A DNA stretch of 64,000 bases from DASSUW01 sp963803335 (GCA_963803335.1 CAWDME010000020.1:1-64000); one strand, 5' to 3'; positions 16,873 to 25,180 are shown, counted from the stretch's first letter. The notes: a model not told the origin generated them from the letters alone. Numbers and translations: made by a program.

Positions 16873-18039
16873 ATGCCGCGCCTGCGCGAACGCGATACCC
16901 GCCCGTTCGGGGACCGAGCAGCGCCGCTCATCGAGGAGGCGGCCGAGCGCTCGCGGGTCTCGATGCGGACCCGTGTCGACCGGCTGCGTCTTGCCTGGCG
17001 GTCGATCCTGCAGGCGGGCGTCGCCGCCGGCCTGGCGTGGGTGATCGCGACCGAGGTGTGGGGCCACCGTCTGCCGTTCTTCGCGCCGGTCGCCGCGATC
17101 ATCACGCTCGGGCTCACGACGGCGCAGCGCGGTCGCCGCGCCGTCGAGGTGGCGATCGGGGTCGCCGTCGGCATCGCCGTCGGCGACCTGCTCGTGTTCG
17201 AGATCGGCGTCGGGCCGGCACAGCTCGCGCTCGTCGTGATGCTGGCGATCGCGATCGCGATCTTCCTGGGCAGCGGGCAGATGATGGCCAACCAGGCGGC
17301 GGTGTCGGCGGCACTGGTCGCCACGATCCAGCCGCCCACGCAAGGCATCACGTTCGCCCGCTTTCTCGACGCGCTGGCCGGCGGCGCGATGGCGCTGCTC
17401 GTCAACGCGCTCGTCCTGCCGGCCGACCCCGTAGCGACGATTCGGCGCGCCGCCCGGCCGGTGCTCGAAGAGCTGGCGGCGACGCTCGACGACATCGCGG
17501 CGGCAATCCTGGCTCGCGACCGCAAGCTCGCCGAAGCCGCGCTCCTGCGCGCGCGTGGGATCGACGAGCAGTCCAACCAGCTGGCCGAGGCGGTGTTGAG
17601 CGGCCGCGAGACCACGCGCTTCGCCCCGCCGCGGCGCCGTTTCCGCGCTCGCGTCGAGGACTATGCGGAGGCGGCCGCCCGGATCGACCTCGCCGTCCGC
17701 AACGTGCGCGTGCTCGCGCGCGGCACGATCCGCGCGATCCGGCTGGAGGAGAACGTGCCGCCGCCGGCGGCCGAGGCGATCCGCTACCTCGCGGACGCCG
17801 TCCGCGGGTTGTCCGACGCGCTCGAGCACCCGGAACGCGTCGCGGCCGTCCACGAGCCCGCGCTGCGGGCCGCCGCGACCGCGACGCAGGTGCTCGAGAC
17901 GACCGGCAACCTGTCGGTCAACGTGATCGTCGGCCAGGTCCGCTCGACCGCCACCGATCTGCTCGCCGGCACCGGCATGGCTTCGGATGAGGCGGCCGAC
18001 GAGGTCAGCCGCGTCGCCCACGAGGCGGCCGAGATCTAG
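16873..18039 (+). CDS. FUSC-family (aromatic acid exporter-like) membrane protein
   Basis: A 388-residue protein. After a charged N-terminus come paired hydrophobic helices (ILQAGVAAGLAWVIATEVWG, FFAPVAAIITLGLT, VAIGVAVGIAVGDLLVF, LALVVMLAIAIAIFLG) and a GGAMALLVNALVLPADP turn. A long cytosolic alpha-helical region follows. This matches one half of the FUSC/YccS-type transporter architecture. Substrate unknown; aromatic acids or other organic anions are typical for the family. Its stop is one base from the stop of the convergent Fpg gene. Confidence 0.7.
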   Translation: MPRLRERDTRPFGDRAAPLIEEAAERSRVSMRTRVDRLRLAWRSILQAGVAAGLAWVIATEVWGHRLPFFAPVAAIITLGLTTAQRGRRAVEVAIGVAVGIAVGDLLVFEIGVGPAQLALVVMLAIAIAIFLGSGQMMANQAAVSAALVATIQPPTQGITFARFLDALAGGAMALLVNALVLPADPVATIRRAARPVLEELAATLDDIAAAILARDRKLAEAALLRARGIDEQSNQLAEAVLSGRETTRFAPPRRRFRARVEDYAEAAARIDLAVRNVRVLARGTIRAIRLEENVPPPAAEAIRYLADAVRGLSDALEHPERVAAVHEPALRAAATATQVLETTGNLSVNVIVGQVRSTATDLLAGTGMASDEAADEVSRVAHEAAEI

Positions 18040-18040
18040 C

Positions 18041-18787
18041 TCAGATCTGACAGACCGGACACCAGAACGTCGTCCGGCCGCCGATCGTCGCGCGTTCGAG
18101 CTCGGTGCCGTCGCGCGGGCAGCGCCCGCCCCGCACGCGGTGCGGATTGAGGTGGCCCGTGTGGGCGCCGCCCTTGCGAATCGCGTCGCGCATCGCTGCG
18201 CGGATCGCGCGCCGCAGCGCGTCGAGCTCGGCGTCCGTGAGCTCGTTGGCCGGCCGTCGCGGGCTCATGCGGGCGCGCCAGAGGATCTCGTCGGCCAGCA
18301 GGTTGCCGACCCCGGCTACGACGCCCTGGTCGAGCAGTCGCGCCTTCAGTGGTGCGCCGCTGCGGCCGAATCGGGCGCGGAAGGTGTCGCGATCGACCGT
18401 CGCGGCGTCCGGCCCGACGTGGTCGAAATCCGGGTTCAGCACCGCCCTTCCCAGCCGCCTCCGGTCGCGCAACGCGAAGCGCGAGCCGTCCTCGAACTCG
18501 ACGGTGAAGCGATCCCACAGCGGCCGGTCGGTCGGCGCTTCGAGCGCGATCGAGCCGGCCATGCCCAGGTGCAGGCCGAGCGTCGGGCCGTCTGCGGTCG
18601 TCAGCCACAGGAACTTGCCGCGCCGATGCGCGCTCGCGAACGCGTGGCCGACGAGCGCGGACTGGATCTCGCCCGGTTGGTGGGGCCGGCACACGTACGT
18701 GTCCGTGTCGTCAACGGCCGCGATCCGCCGCCCGAGGACGGACTCCAGCGTCAGGCGCGCGCGCTCGGCCTCGGGGAGTTCCGGCAC
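18041..18787 (-). CDS. Fpg/Nei-family DNA glycosylase/AP lyase
   Basis: A 248-residue base-excision repair enzyme. The catalytic Pro2-Glu3 is in MPELPEAE, the beta-hairpin Lys in HRRGKFLWL, and the helix-two-turn-helix in GVVAGVGNLLADEILW. The C-terminal zinc finger is unusual: Cys223, Asp226, Cys243 and Cys246, with Asp where the second Cys is normally found. It removes oxidised bases and nicks the site. It is slightly shorter than typical Fpg (about 270). The start is fixed by the required N-terminal Pro. Confidence 0.85.
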   Translation of the reverse strand: MPELPEAERARLTLESVLGRRIAAVDDTDTYVCRPHQPGEIQSALVGHAFASAHRRGKFLWLTTADGPTLGLHLGMAGSIALEAPTDRPLWDRFTVEFEDGSRFALRDRRRLGRAVLNPDFDHVGPDAATVDRDTFRARFGRSGAPLKARLLDQGVVAGVGNLLADEILWRARMSPRRPANELTDAELDALRRAIRAAMRDAIRKGGAHTGHLNPHRVRGGRCPRDGTELERATIGGRTTFWCPVCQI

Positions 18788-18806
18788 CCGGCGCAGGATA
18801 GGGCAC

Positions 18807-18838
18807 CGATAATCCAGCTACGCAGTAGCCGGATATCG
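18807..18838. repeat. Operator-like dyad, copy 1 (upstream of the ATPase gene)
   Basis: A 32-base inverted repeat with arms of about 14-15 bases (left CGATAATCCAGCTAC, right arm reverse complement CGATATCCGGCTAC) around a GCA centre. The core is TACGCAGTA. It shares ATAATCCANNTACGNNGTAG with copy 2 at 18863-18893. It is AT-rich against the local background. Confidence 0.6.
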
Positions 18839-18862
18839 GTCTCCCTCGGAGGGGCCAGCAAT

Positions 18863-18893
18863 GTATAATCCAAATACGTCGTAGGACCACTAT
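18863..18893. promoter_or_regulatory. Operator-like dyad, copy 2, with an embedded TATAAT
   Basis: The second copy has core TACGTCGTA (18875-18883) and outer TATA/TATA ends. It holds a perfect TATAAT at 18864-18869 and ends against the ATPase start codon at 18894. It could be both promoter and binding site, and with copy 1 makes two sites about 56 bases apart. Confidence 0.55.
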
Positions 18894-20348
18894 ATGTCTC
18901 AGCCGTACCACTGGCCGCTCCGGGAACAGCTGCTCGACCGCGAGGCCGAGCTCGCCGCCATGGACGACTGGTACGCGGGGCCGGACCGCAAGCCGCTCAA
19001 CGTCTTCGGTCGGCGCCGCGTCGGCAAGTCCTGGCTGCTCCGCGCGTTCGCTCACGGCAAGCCGGCGCTGATCCTCGTCGCCGAGAAGATCGCCGAGGGT
19101 ACGCAGCTGGCCCGTTTCGCGCAGCGGCTCGAGCCGGAGGTCGGCTTCCGCCCCGATCTGCCGGACGTTGTGAGCCTGATGCGCACGCTCTACCGGCTCG
19201 GCCGGACGCGCGAGCTGCTCGTCATCCTCGACGAGTTCCCGTATCTGCTGCCGCCGGGCCAGCGGCAGCGCGACGCGACGCTCACGGGCATCCAGGCGGT
19301 CTGGGAGGACGAGCGCGACGAGTCGCGGACCAAGCTCGTGATTTGCGGCTCTCACGTCGCGCAGATGGAGGAGCTGATGGCGGAGGGCAGCGCCCTGCGC
19401 GGCCGGTTGACCCCGCTCGCGGTTGCTCCATTCTCGTTCGCGGAGGCGAGCGGCTTCTTCGCAGAGCTGGGCGTCGCCCAGCGGATCGAGCGCTTCGCGG
19501 TCACCGGTGGGATGCCGCTGTACCTCGACGAGCTGGGTCGCGGAGGCTCTCTGCGCGACCGGGTATGCAAGCGGGTGCTCGACAGTCGTGGGCCGCTCTT
19601 CGATGACCCGCGCAAGATCCTCGAGCAGGAGCTGCGCCAGCCGCAGGTCTACTTCTCGATCCTCGAGTCGCTGGCGTCCGGCGGCAAGACGCTCGATGAG
19701 CTCGGCAGCGCGCTGCGCAGCAAGGGGCCGTCCCTGACCGCCTACCTGCGGACGCTGCGCGAGATGCGCATCGTCGAGCGCGTGCTCCCGATCACCGCCA
19801 CACCGACGGCGCAGGGCGGCGTGTATCGGCTCTCAGACGGCTTTTTCCGCTTCTGGTTCCGGTTCGTCTTCCGGTTCCAAGACGACCTGAGCGCGGGCCT
19901 GCGCGCGGCTGATCTCTACGACGCAGAGGTGCGACCGGCCCTTGCCGACCACGTGGCGCCGGTGTTCGAGCAGATCTGCCGCGCGTGGGTCCGTGCGCAC
20001 GCGGGCGGCGTCGCGACGCGTGTCGGCAGCTGGTGGGGCCGCGCGCGCGACGACCTCCGGCGCGCCGGGGAGCGCCAGACCGAGGAGATCGACGTCGTCG
20101 GAATGGCACGCGGGCGCGTCACGCTCGTCGGCGAGTGCAAATGGACGGGCAAGCCGTTGAGCGCGGCGGTGCTCGACGACCTCCGCCGCTACAAGATCCC
20201 GGCGCTTCGGCAGGACGACGTCAGGCTCGCTGCCGGCGGCCCGCTGGTGATGCTGTTCTCGCGCTCCGGCTTCACCGAGGGCCTGCGCGGGCTCGCGGCG
20301 GGCGATGCGCAACTCCGCCTGGTCGATCTCGACAACCTTGCCGGCTGA
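18894..20348 (+). CDS. AAA/STAND-type ATPase with C-terminal PD-(D/E)XK-like domain (DUF234-type)
   Basis: A 484-residue soluble protein. The P-loop is GRRRVGKS (residues 39-46), Walker B is LLVILDEFPYLL (Asp113-Glu114), and the sensor segment is KLVICGSHVAQMEEL. A winged-helix-like middle region (about 245-330) precedes a C-terminal domain with Asp400, Glu414 and Lys416 (EEID...GECKW), which fits a PD-(D/E)XK nuclease-like site. Such COG1672-type ATPases are common in archaea and bacteria but mostly uncharacterised. Upstream are two operator-like dyads. A role in defence, mobile DNA or autoregulated stress response is possible; none is shown. Confidence 0.75.
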   Translation: MSQPYHWPLREQLLDREAELAAMDDWYAGPDRKPLNVFGRRRVGKSWLLRAFAHGKPALILVAEKIAEGTQLARFAQRLEPEVGFRPDLPDVVSLMRTLYRLGRTRELLVILDEFPYLLPPGQRQRDATLTGIQAVWEDERDESRTKLVICGSHVAQMEELMAEGSALRGRLTPLAVAPFSFAEASGFFAELGVAQRIERFAVTGGMPLYLDELGRGGSLRDRVCKRVLDSRGPLFDDPRKILEQELRQPQVYFSILESLASGGKTLDELGSALRSKGPSLTAYLRTLREMRIVERVLPITATPTAQGGVYRLSDGFFRFWFRFVFRFQDDLSAGLRAADLYDAEVRPALADHVAPVFEQICRAWVRAHAGGVATRVGSWWGRARDDLRRAGERQTEEIDVVGMARGRVTLVGECKWTGKPLSAAVLDDLRRYKIPALRQDDVRLAAGGPLVMLFSRSGFTEGLRGLAAGDAQLRLVDLDNLAG

Positions 20349-21545
20349 TCAGCCCGCGGCTGCCGCGATCGCCTGGTCGATCGCGTCAGGGGCGAGCACG
20401 GCCTCGATCACCATGACGGCGGCGCCGATGATGCCCGCGCGGTCGTCGAGCGTGGAGCGCGCGATACGGATGCTGCGGGTGGCGAGGGCGGTACTGCGCC
20501 GGTAGATGACTTCGCGGACCCCGGCGAGCAGGTGCTCGTCCGCGTGGGCGATGTCGCCGCCGATGACGATGACGGCCGGGTTGAAGAAGTTCACGGCGCT
20601 GGCGAGCACGCCGCCGAGCTCGCGGCCGGCCTGGCGGACCAGGCGCATGGCTTCGGGCCGCCCCTCTCTGACGTGGCGGACGACGTCGCGGCTGTTGTGG
20701 GCGGGGATGCCCATGTCGGTGAGGCGGGCGGCCATGGCGCCGCCGCCGGCGATGGCCTCCAGGCAGCCGAGGTTGCCGCAGCGGCAGATGATGTCGTCGT
20801 GGTCGGGGACGTGAATGTGCCCGATGTCGCCGGCGGCGCCCTGGGCGCCGCGATGGATGCGGCCGTCGCTGATGACGCCGCAGCCGATGCCGGTCCCGAC
20901 CTTGACGAACAGCAGGTGGTCGGTGTCGCGCCAGCGTGACCAGTACTCGCCGAGGGCCATGATGTTCACGTCGTTGTCGACCAGGACGGGCGCGTGGTAG
21001 CGCTCGCGCAGCCGGTCGGCGACGCCGTAGCCGTCCCAGCCGGGCATGATCGGCGGCGCGACGGGCATACCGGTCGCGAATTCGACCGGGCCAGGCACGC
21101 CGACGCCGATCCCGCGCACCTCGGCCGCGGTCCGGCCCGCCTCCTGCAGCAGCGAGTCGAACGTGGTCTCGAGCCATTTGAGAACGGCGTCGGGGCCGTC
21201 GGCGATCAGGATGTCGGCGCGCGTCTGGACGATCACGTCGCCGGCCAGGTCGGTCACGGCGACGCGCGAGTGCGTGGCGCCCAGGTCGGCCGCGAGCACC
21301 GCGCCGGCGTCGCGGTTGAAGGCGAACGTCTTCGGCGGCCGCCCGCCCGTCGAAGCGCTGGCCCCGGCCGGGACCACGAGCCGCTGCGCCAGCAGGGCCT
21401 CCATCCGCTGGGCCACGGTGGACCGCGCGAGGCCGGTGAGGGCGACGAGCTCGGCGCGCGTGCTCGCGCGCCCGTCGCGGATCAGCCGCAGCAGCGCGCC
21501 TGCCCCCGTACCCGTGGGTGATCCGTTCGCGATCGGTCCCCCCAT
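20349..21545 (-). CDS. ROK-family transcriptional repressor
   Basis: A 398-residue protein. The N-terminal winged helix (STRAELVALTGLARSTVAQRMEALL) is joined to a ROK sugar-kinase-like domain. AADLGATHSRVAVTDLAG is the ATP-site strand pair, GVPGPV follows, and the zinc motif is CRCGNLGCLEAIAG. This is the NagC/Mlc/XylR type of repressor, which senses a sugar or sugar phosphate. I chose the ATG at 21545 just before the HTH. A dyad at 21625-21648 in the divergent intergenic region is its probable operator. Its stop lies next to the ATPase stop. Confidence 0.85.
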   Translation of the reverse strand: MGGPIANGSPTGTGAGALLRLIRDGRASTRAELVALTGLARSTVAQRMEALLAQRLVVPAGASASTGGRPPKTFAFNRDAGAVLAADLGATHSRVAVTDLAGDVIVQTRADILIADGPDAVLKWLETTFDSLLQEAGRTAAEVRGIGVGVPGPVEFATGMPVAPPIMPGWDGYGVADRLRERYHAPVLVDNDVNIMALGEYWSRWRDTDHLLFVKVGTGIGCGVISDGRIHRGAQGAAGDIGHIHVPDHDDIICRCGNLGCLEAIAGGGAMAARLTDMGIPAHNSRDVVRHVREGRPEAMRLVRQAGRELGGVLASAVNFFNPAVIVIGGDIAHADEHLLAGVREVIYRRSTALATRSIRIARSTLDDRAGIIGAAVMVIEAVLAPDAIDQAIAAAAG

Positions 21546-21624
21546 CGCGCAGCAGCATCGCACACGCAGGGACTTTGCGTTCGTATCGCCCTTAGACGGC
21601 GCGAAACGCGGTGAGATCGTGCCG

Positions 21625-21660
21625 CTTTTGGTTGACGCTCGACAAAAGTCGATGTAGCGT
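21625..21660 (+). promoter_or_regulatory. Sigma70-type promoter with overlapping CTTTTG-N12-CAAAAG dyad
   Basis: TTGACG (21632-21637), a 17-base spacer and TAGCGT (21655-21660) form a near-ideal promoter. The ATG at 21669 is 8 bases past the -10, so the transcript may be leaderless. The dyad CTTTTG (21625-21630) and CAAAAG (21643-21648) overlaps the -35 and spacer, where a repressor would block polymerase. The divergent ROK regulator is the obvious candidate. Confidence 0.6.
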
Positions 21661-21668
21661 CCGCGCTC

Positions 21669-22355
21669 ATGGAGAGAGGGCTGCGCACGCGAGCCGGGGA
21701 GCTCGCGCAGCGCTACGAGGATCTGGCCGCGGCGACCGACTGGACTGCCGTCCGCTGGCGCTGGGCGACGCCGGCGTCGGGCCACGGCGACGTGGAGCCG
21801 CTGCGCCTCGAGCGCACCGGGTGCGCGCCGGGCCGCTGGCTGCACCGGCCGCCGCCGCCCGGGCGCGAGCACGAGGCAATCGGGTTCGACGCGCTGGGCC
21901 GCGTGGTGTGCGTGCGCGAGTACGACGTCACGGGCGAGGTCCGTTCGGAGTGGTTCGCGGCGTGGACGCGCGACGCGGTCGAGGTCGCGTGCTTCCGGGC
22001 GCCCCGCGACCGCGGCGACCGCGAGCTCCCCGCCGAGCTGCAGTCGCTGGTGCGGATGCGGCTGGCCGGCGGGCAGCCGCTGGACAGCGAGCGCTACATG
22101 CCGCCGACCGGGTCCTGGGCCCGCGAGCGCTACCGGCACGAGGGCGGCCGGCTCGCGCGCGTGGAGGAGGAGTGCGACGGAGCCACCGTCGTGAAGGAAG
22201 TGGTGTACGGGGAGGACGGGCGCATCGCAGGAATCGACGCGCTCGGGCCCGACGGCCGCCAAGCCGTCTGGCGGCACGGAGGGCAGCCCCAGCCGGCGCG
22301 GAGGGAAGGTCGCCCCTCCGTGCCGGCCGGGCTCCGCCAGCAGGTCTGCGCTTAG
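21669..22355 (+). CDS. Hypothetical protein
   Basis: A 228-residue soluble protein rich in Arg, Glu and Trp, starting MERGLRTRAGELAQRYED. It has no signal peptide, helix bundle or motif that I recognise. Strand-rich segments (AIGFDALGRVVCVREYDVTG, VVKEVVYGEDGRIAGIDALG) suggest short repeats of the form YD..GR, as in YD/RHS-like sequences, but only two are present. It has the best promoter in the window, overlapped by the putative ROK operator, so it is probably regulated by the divergent ROK protein. Confidence 0.6.
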   Translation: MERGLRTRAGELAQRYEDLAAATDWTAVRWRWATPASGHGDVEPLRLERTGCAPGRWLHRPPPPGREHEAIGFDALGRVVCVREYDVTGEVRSEWFAAWTRDAVEVACFRAPRDRGDRELPAELQSLVRMRLAGGQPLDSERYMPPTGSWARERYRHEGGRLARVEEECDGATVVKEVVYGEDGRIAGIDALGPDGRQAVWRHGGQPQPARREGRPSVPAGLRQQVCA

Positions 22356-22381
22356 ACCGCTGCCCTGGGCGTCTCGCGGCT

Positions 22382-22436
22382 CCGGCGCCGTGCCGGCTTC
22401 GCACTGCGGCATTGAGAGCGTGGCGTGGGCCACGCC
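22382..22436. terminator. Hairpins between convergent genes
   Basis: GGCGTG-GGC-CACGCC (22422-22436) can form a 6-base stem with a 3-base loop. A smaller CCGGC/GCCGG hairpin is at 22382-22396. They lie in the 85-base gap between two convergent stops and have no T-tract, so they are only candidate terminators. Confidence 0.35.
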
Positions 22437-22440
22437 TCCC

Positions 22441-23358
22441 TCACTGCCGCGGTTCGAGCCCGGCAGCGCGGCCCGCCTGGGCGAGCCGCTCGGCCATCTT
22501 GCGATTGGCCTCGTCGATCATCTCGCCCTCGAACATCGCCGCCCCGCGGCCCTCGTCGCGCGCGGCGGCGTAGGCGGCGAGCAGCGCCTCGGCGCGCTCC
22601 CACTCCTCGCGACCCGGCGTGAAGACGTCGTTGACCGTGGCGATCTGGCGCGGGTGGATCGTCCATTTGCCGTCCATGCCCAGGGCGCGTGCCAGCCGCG
22701 CGCGCTCGCGCAGCCCGTCGTCGTCGTCGAACGCCGCGTACGGGCCGTCGATCGCCTGGATGCCGGCCGCGCGCGCGGCCACCACCAGGCGTGAGTAGAC
22801 GTAGTTGAGGTGGTCGCCCGGATAGCCCTCGGGCGCGCCGCCGATCGTCGTGATCGGGATGCCGACGTTGGCGCTGTAGTCGCCGGGCCCGAAGATCAGC
22901 GTCTCCATCCGCGCCGACGCCGCCGCGATCGCCTCGCAGGCGATCAGGCCCGTCGCGTCCTCGATCTGCGCCTCGATCCCGATCCGGCCGACCGGGAGGT
23001 CGCGGGCGAGCTCGATCTGCCCGAGCAGCTTGTCGGTCATCTCCACGTCGCCGGGCGTGCGCACCTTCGGGAGCATCACGGCATCCAACCGATCGCCGGC
23101 CTGCTCGACGACGTCGATCAGGTCGCGGTAGTAGTGCGGCGTGTCGGTCCCGTTGACGCGGACGACCACGGTCTTGCCGTCGAAGTCCTGGGCCTGCAGG
23201 GCGTCGATCACCAGCTCGCGGGCGCGAGCCTTCTCGCTCTCGGCGACCGCGTCCTCGAGGTCGAGGAAGACCTCGTCGGCCTCCAGCCCGGGCGCCTTCG
23301 CGAGGAAGCGCTCGCTGGAGCCCGGCACGGCGTGGCAGGAACGGCGGGGACGCAGCAT
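22441..23358 (-). CDS. HpcH/HpaI (CitE)-family CoA-ester lyase
   Basis: A 305-residue TIM-barrel protein starting LRPRRSCHAVPGSSERFLAKAPG. DEVFLDLEDAVAESEKARAR carries the metal/CoA-binding acidic motif. VMLPKVRTPGDVE, IGIEAQIEDATGLI and TLIFGPGDYSANVG are the typical CitE/malyl-CoA lyase blocks. Likely reactions are cleavage of malyl-CoA, methylmalyl-CoA or citramalyl-CoA, or hydrolysis of malyl-CoA (Mcl2 type). The ATG at 23358 follows TAGGCT by 10 bases. A second paralogue lies at 24111-25151, separated by a divergent exported-protein gene. Confidence 0.8.
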   Translation of the reverse strand: MLRPRRSCHAVPGSSERFLAKAPGLEADEVFLDLEDAVAESEKARARELVIDALQAQDFDGKTVVVRVNGTDTPHYYRDLIDVVEQAGDRLDAVMLPKVRTPGDVEMTDKLLGQIELARDLPVGRIGIEAQIEDATGLIACEAIAAASARMETLIFGPGDYSANVGIPITTIGGAPEGYPGDHLNYVYSRLVVAARAAGIQAIDGPYAAFDDDDGLRERARLARALGMDGKWTIHPRQIATVNDVFTPGREEWERAEALLAAYAAARDEGRGAAMFEGEMIDEANRKMAERLAQAGRAAGLEPRQ

Positions 23359-23400
23359 GAGGCGCAGCAGCCTAACCGCGCCGCTACCCTCACCGCTCCG

Positions 23401-24054
23401 ATGCGGAGTGTGCTGTTGGCCACAGTGATGCTGCTTCTGGCGGTGCCCGCGGCTGACGCCGCGACCACCGTCGCGCTCGAAGGTCCCGCGACGGAGACGA
23501 CGTTCGGCGAGACGACCACGCTCCGCGGCATGGTGGCGACCGACGGCACGGCGGCCGCGGGCGTGGAGGTCGAGCTCGAGGGCCGGCGCTACCCGTTCGA
23601 GAGCCCGTTCGCGCCCCTCGCGCACACCACGACCGCCGCCGACGGCAGCTTCACGTTCGAGCGCCGGCTCGACCGCAACTGGCAGTTCCGGGCCGTCGCG
23701 GCCGCCGTCAAGTCGCACCGCGTGCACACCTACGTCTTCCCGTTCACGACGCTCACGTTCCGCGCGCGGAGCGAACGCGTCATCAAGCTCACGCAGCGCT
23801 ACCGCGTGCCGCACGGCGTCCGCCTCAAGCAGCCGACGCTGTTCTACGTCGGCAAGCGCGGCCGCAAGTCGGCGCCGCGCGTCGCATCCGGCAAGCTCGA
23901 GCGCGTCCGCGCCGGCCGATACACGTCGTCCGCCGTCGTCCGGCTCCCAAAGTCCTGGCACGGCCGCTTCCGCTACGCGAGCTGCTTCCGCTACACGGGC
24001 GGCAGCGGCCTGGGCAACCCGCGCGCGGGCTGCCCGACGCGCTTCAAGTTCTGA
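23401..24054 (+). CDS. Exported protein of unknown function
   Basis: A 217-residue protein with signal peptide (MRSVLLATVMLLLAVPAADA) and probable cleavage after ADA. The mature part starts like an Ig/carboxypeptidase-regulatory domain: GETTTLRGMVATDGTAAAGVEVELEG in two parts, then TTAADGSFTFERRL. It ends in a basic, Arg/Lys- and Tyr-rich region with two cysteines (CFRY and GCPTRFKF). Likely extracellular. The ATG at 23401 follows TACCCT by 10 bases. It sits between two lyase genes without an obvious link to them. Confidence 0.7.
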   Translation: MRSVLLATVMLLLAVPAADAATTVALEGPATETTFGETTTLRGMVATDGTAAAGVEVELEGRRYPFESPFAPLAHTTTAADGSFTFERRLDRNWQFRAVAAAVKSHRVHTYVFPFTTLTFRARSERVIKLTQRYRVPHGVRLKQPTLFYVGKRGRKSAPRVASGKLERVRAGRYTSSAVVRLPKSWHGRFRYASCFRYTGGSGLGNPRAGCPTRFKF

Positions 24055-24064
24055 ACTTCGGCAT

Positions 24065-24078
24065 TGAGGGGACCCTCA
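24065..24078. terminator. Short palindrome TGAGGG-GA-CCCTCA
   Basis: TGAGGG (24065-24070) and CCCTCA (24073-24078) are exact inverted repeats between two convergent stops. The stem is short and there is no T-tract, so this is a weak terminator candidate. Confidence 0.3.
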
Positions 24079-24110
24079 GCCGCCCCACCCAGCCGCAGTT
24101 GGCCCGGGCC

Positions 24111-25151
24111 TTAGAGGCCGTACGCCTCGGCCAGCTCGGGGTCCTTGGCCGCGAGCATCTCCGCCAGGTCGACCATCACGCGGCACTGCTTCCAGGTCGC
24201 GTCGTCCTGCATCTTGCCGTCGATCATGTGCACGCCACGTCCGTCCGGGATCGCCTCGATGACCTTCTTGGCGAACGCGACCTCGGCGGGATCGGGGGAG
24301 AAGACCTTGCGCGCGATGTCGATCTGCGCCGGGTGCAGCGACCAGGTGCCGACGCAGCCCATCAGGTAGGCGGCGCGGAACTGCGCCTCGCAGCCCTCGA
24401 CGTCACGGATGTCGCCGAACGGCCCGTAGAACGGGAGGATCCCGGCACTCACGCAGGCGTCGACCATGCGGCCGATCGTGTAGTGCCAGAGGTCCTGCTG
24501 GGCGCTCTCGCGCGGCGCATCGCCGTCAGGATCGCTCAAGACCCGGTAGCCGGGATGGCCGCCGCCGACGCGCGTGGTCTTCATCCGGCGGGAGGCCGCC
24601 AGGTCGGCCGGCCCGAGGCTCATGCCCTGCATGCGCGGCGAGGCGAGAGCGATCTCCTCGACGTTCGCCACGCCCTGCGCGGTCTCCAGGATCGCGTGCA
24701 GCAGGATCGGCCGCTCGAGCCCGGCGCGCGCCTCGAGCTGGGCGAGCAGCCGATCGACGTAGTGGATGTCCCACGGCCCCTCGACCTTGGGGATCATCAC
24801 GACCTCGATCCGCTCGCCGATCTCGGCCACGATCTGGGTCAGGTCGTCGAGCACCCACGGCGACTCGAGCGAGTTCACGCGCGTCCACAGCGCCGTCTGG
24901 CCGAGGTCCATCTCGCGCCCAACGCGGATCAGGCCCTCGCGCGCGGCCTCCTTGCGGTCGGCCGGGATCGCGTCCTCGAGGTTGCCGAGCAGGATGTCGG
25001 TCTTGGTCGCGATGTCGGGCGCTTTGGCGACCATCTTCTCGTTCGAGAAGTCCAGGAAATGGATCATCCGCGAGGGCTTGACGGGGATCTCGCGGAGCGG
25101 GTCGGGAGCGCCCAGAGCGAGCGGCGCGAAAAAGGAACGGGGGCTACGCAT
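24111..25151 (-). CDS. Malyl-CoA/beta-methylmalyl-CoA lyase-like CitE protein
   Basis: A 346-residue CitE-superfamily lyase. LGNLEDAIPADRKEAAREG gives the conserved acidic motif. VMIPKVEGPWDIH, LLHAILETAQGVANVEEI and GMSLGPADLAAS follow. A GTWSLHPAQIDIARKVFSP block closes the barrel. Its length and insertions match Mcl1-type lyases, which split malyl-CoA or beta-methylmalyl-CoA to glyoxylate plus acetyl- or propionyl-CoA. It diverges from a mesaconyl-CoA hydratase-like gene across a shared 10-base promoter element, which supports an ethylmalonyl-CoA pathway role. The ATG at 25151 follows TACGAT by 9 bases. Confidence 0.8.
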   Translation of the reverse strand: MRSPRSFFAPLALGAPDPLREIPVKPSRMIHFLDFSNEKMVAKAPDIATKTDILLGNLEDAIPADRKEAAREGLIRVGREMDLGQTALWTRVNSLESPWVLDDLTQIVAEIGERIEVVMIPKVEGPWDIHYVDRLLAQLEARAGLERPILLHAILETAQGVANVEEIALASPRMQGMSLGPADLAASRRMKTTRVGGGHPGYRVLSDPDGDAPRESAQQDLWHYTIGRMVDACVSAGILPFYGPFGDIRDVEGCEAQFRAAYLMGCVGTWSLHPAQIDIARKVFSPDPAEVAFAKKVIEAIPDGRGVHMIDGKMQDDATWKQCRVMVDLAEMLAAKDPELAEAYGL

Positions 25152-25160
25152 GAGCGCCGG

Positions 25161-25170
25161 ATCGTAGAGT
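25161..25170. promoter_or_regulatory. Fused back-to-back -10 elements (ATCGTAGAGT)
   Basis: The plus strand reads TAGAGT (25165-25170), 10 bases before the hydratase ATG (25181). The minus strand reads TACGAT (25166 to 25161), 9 bases before the lyase ATG (25151). The hexamers share the central TA. One symmetric element would drive both genes of the same pathway. Confidence 0.5.
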
Positions 25171-25180
25171 CCCCGGACCT

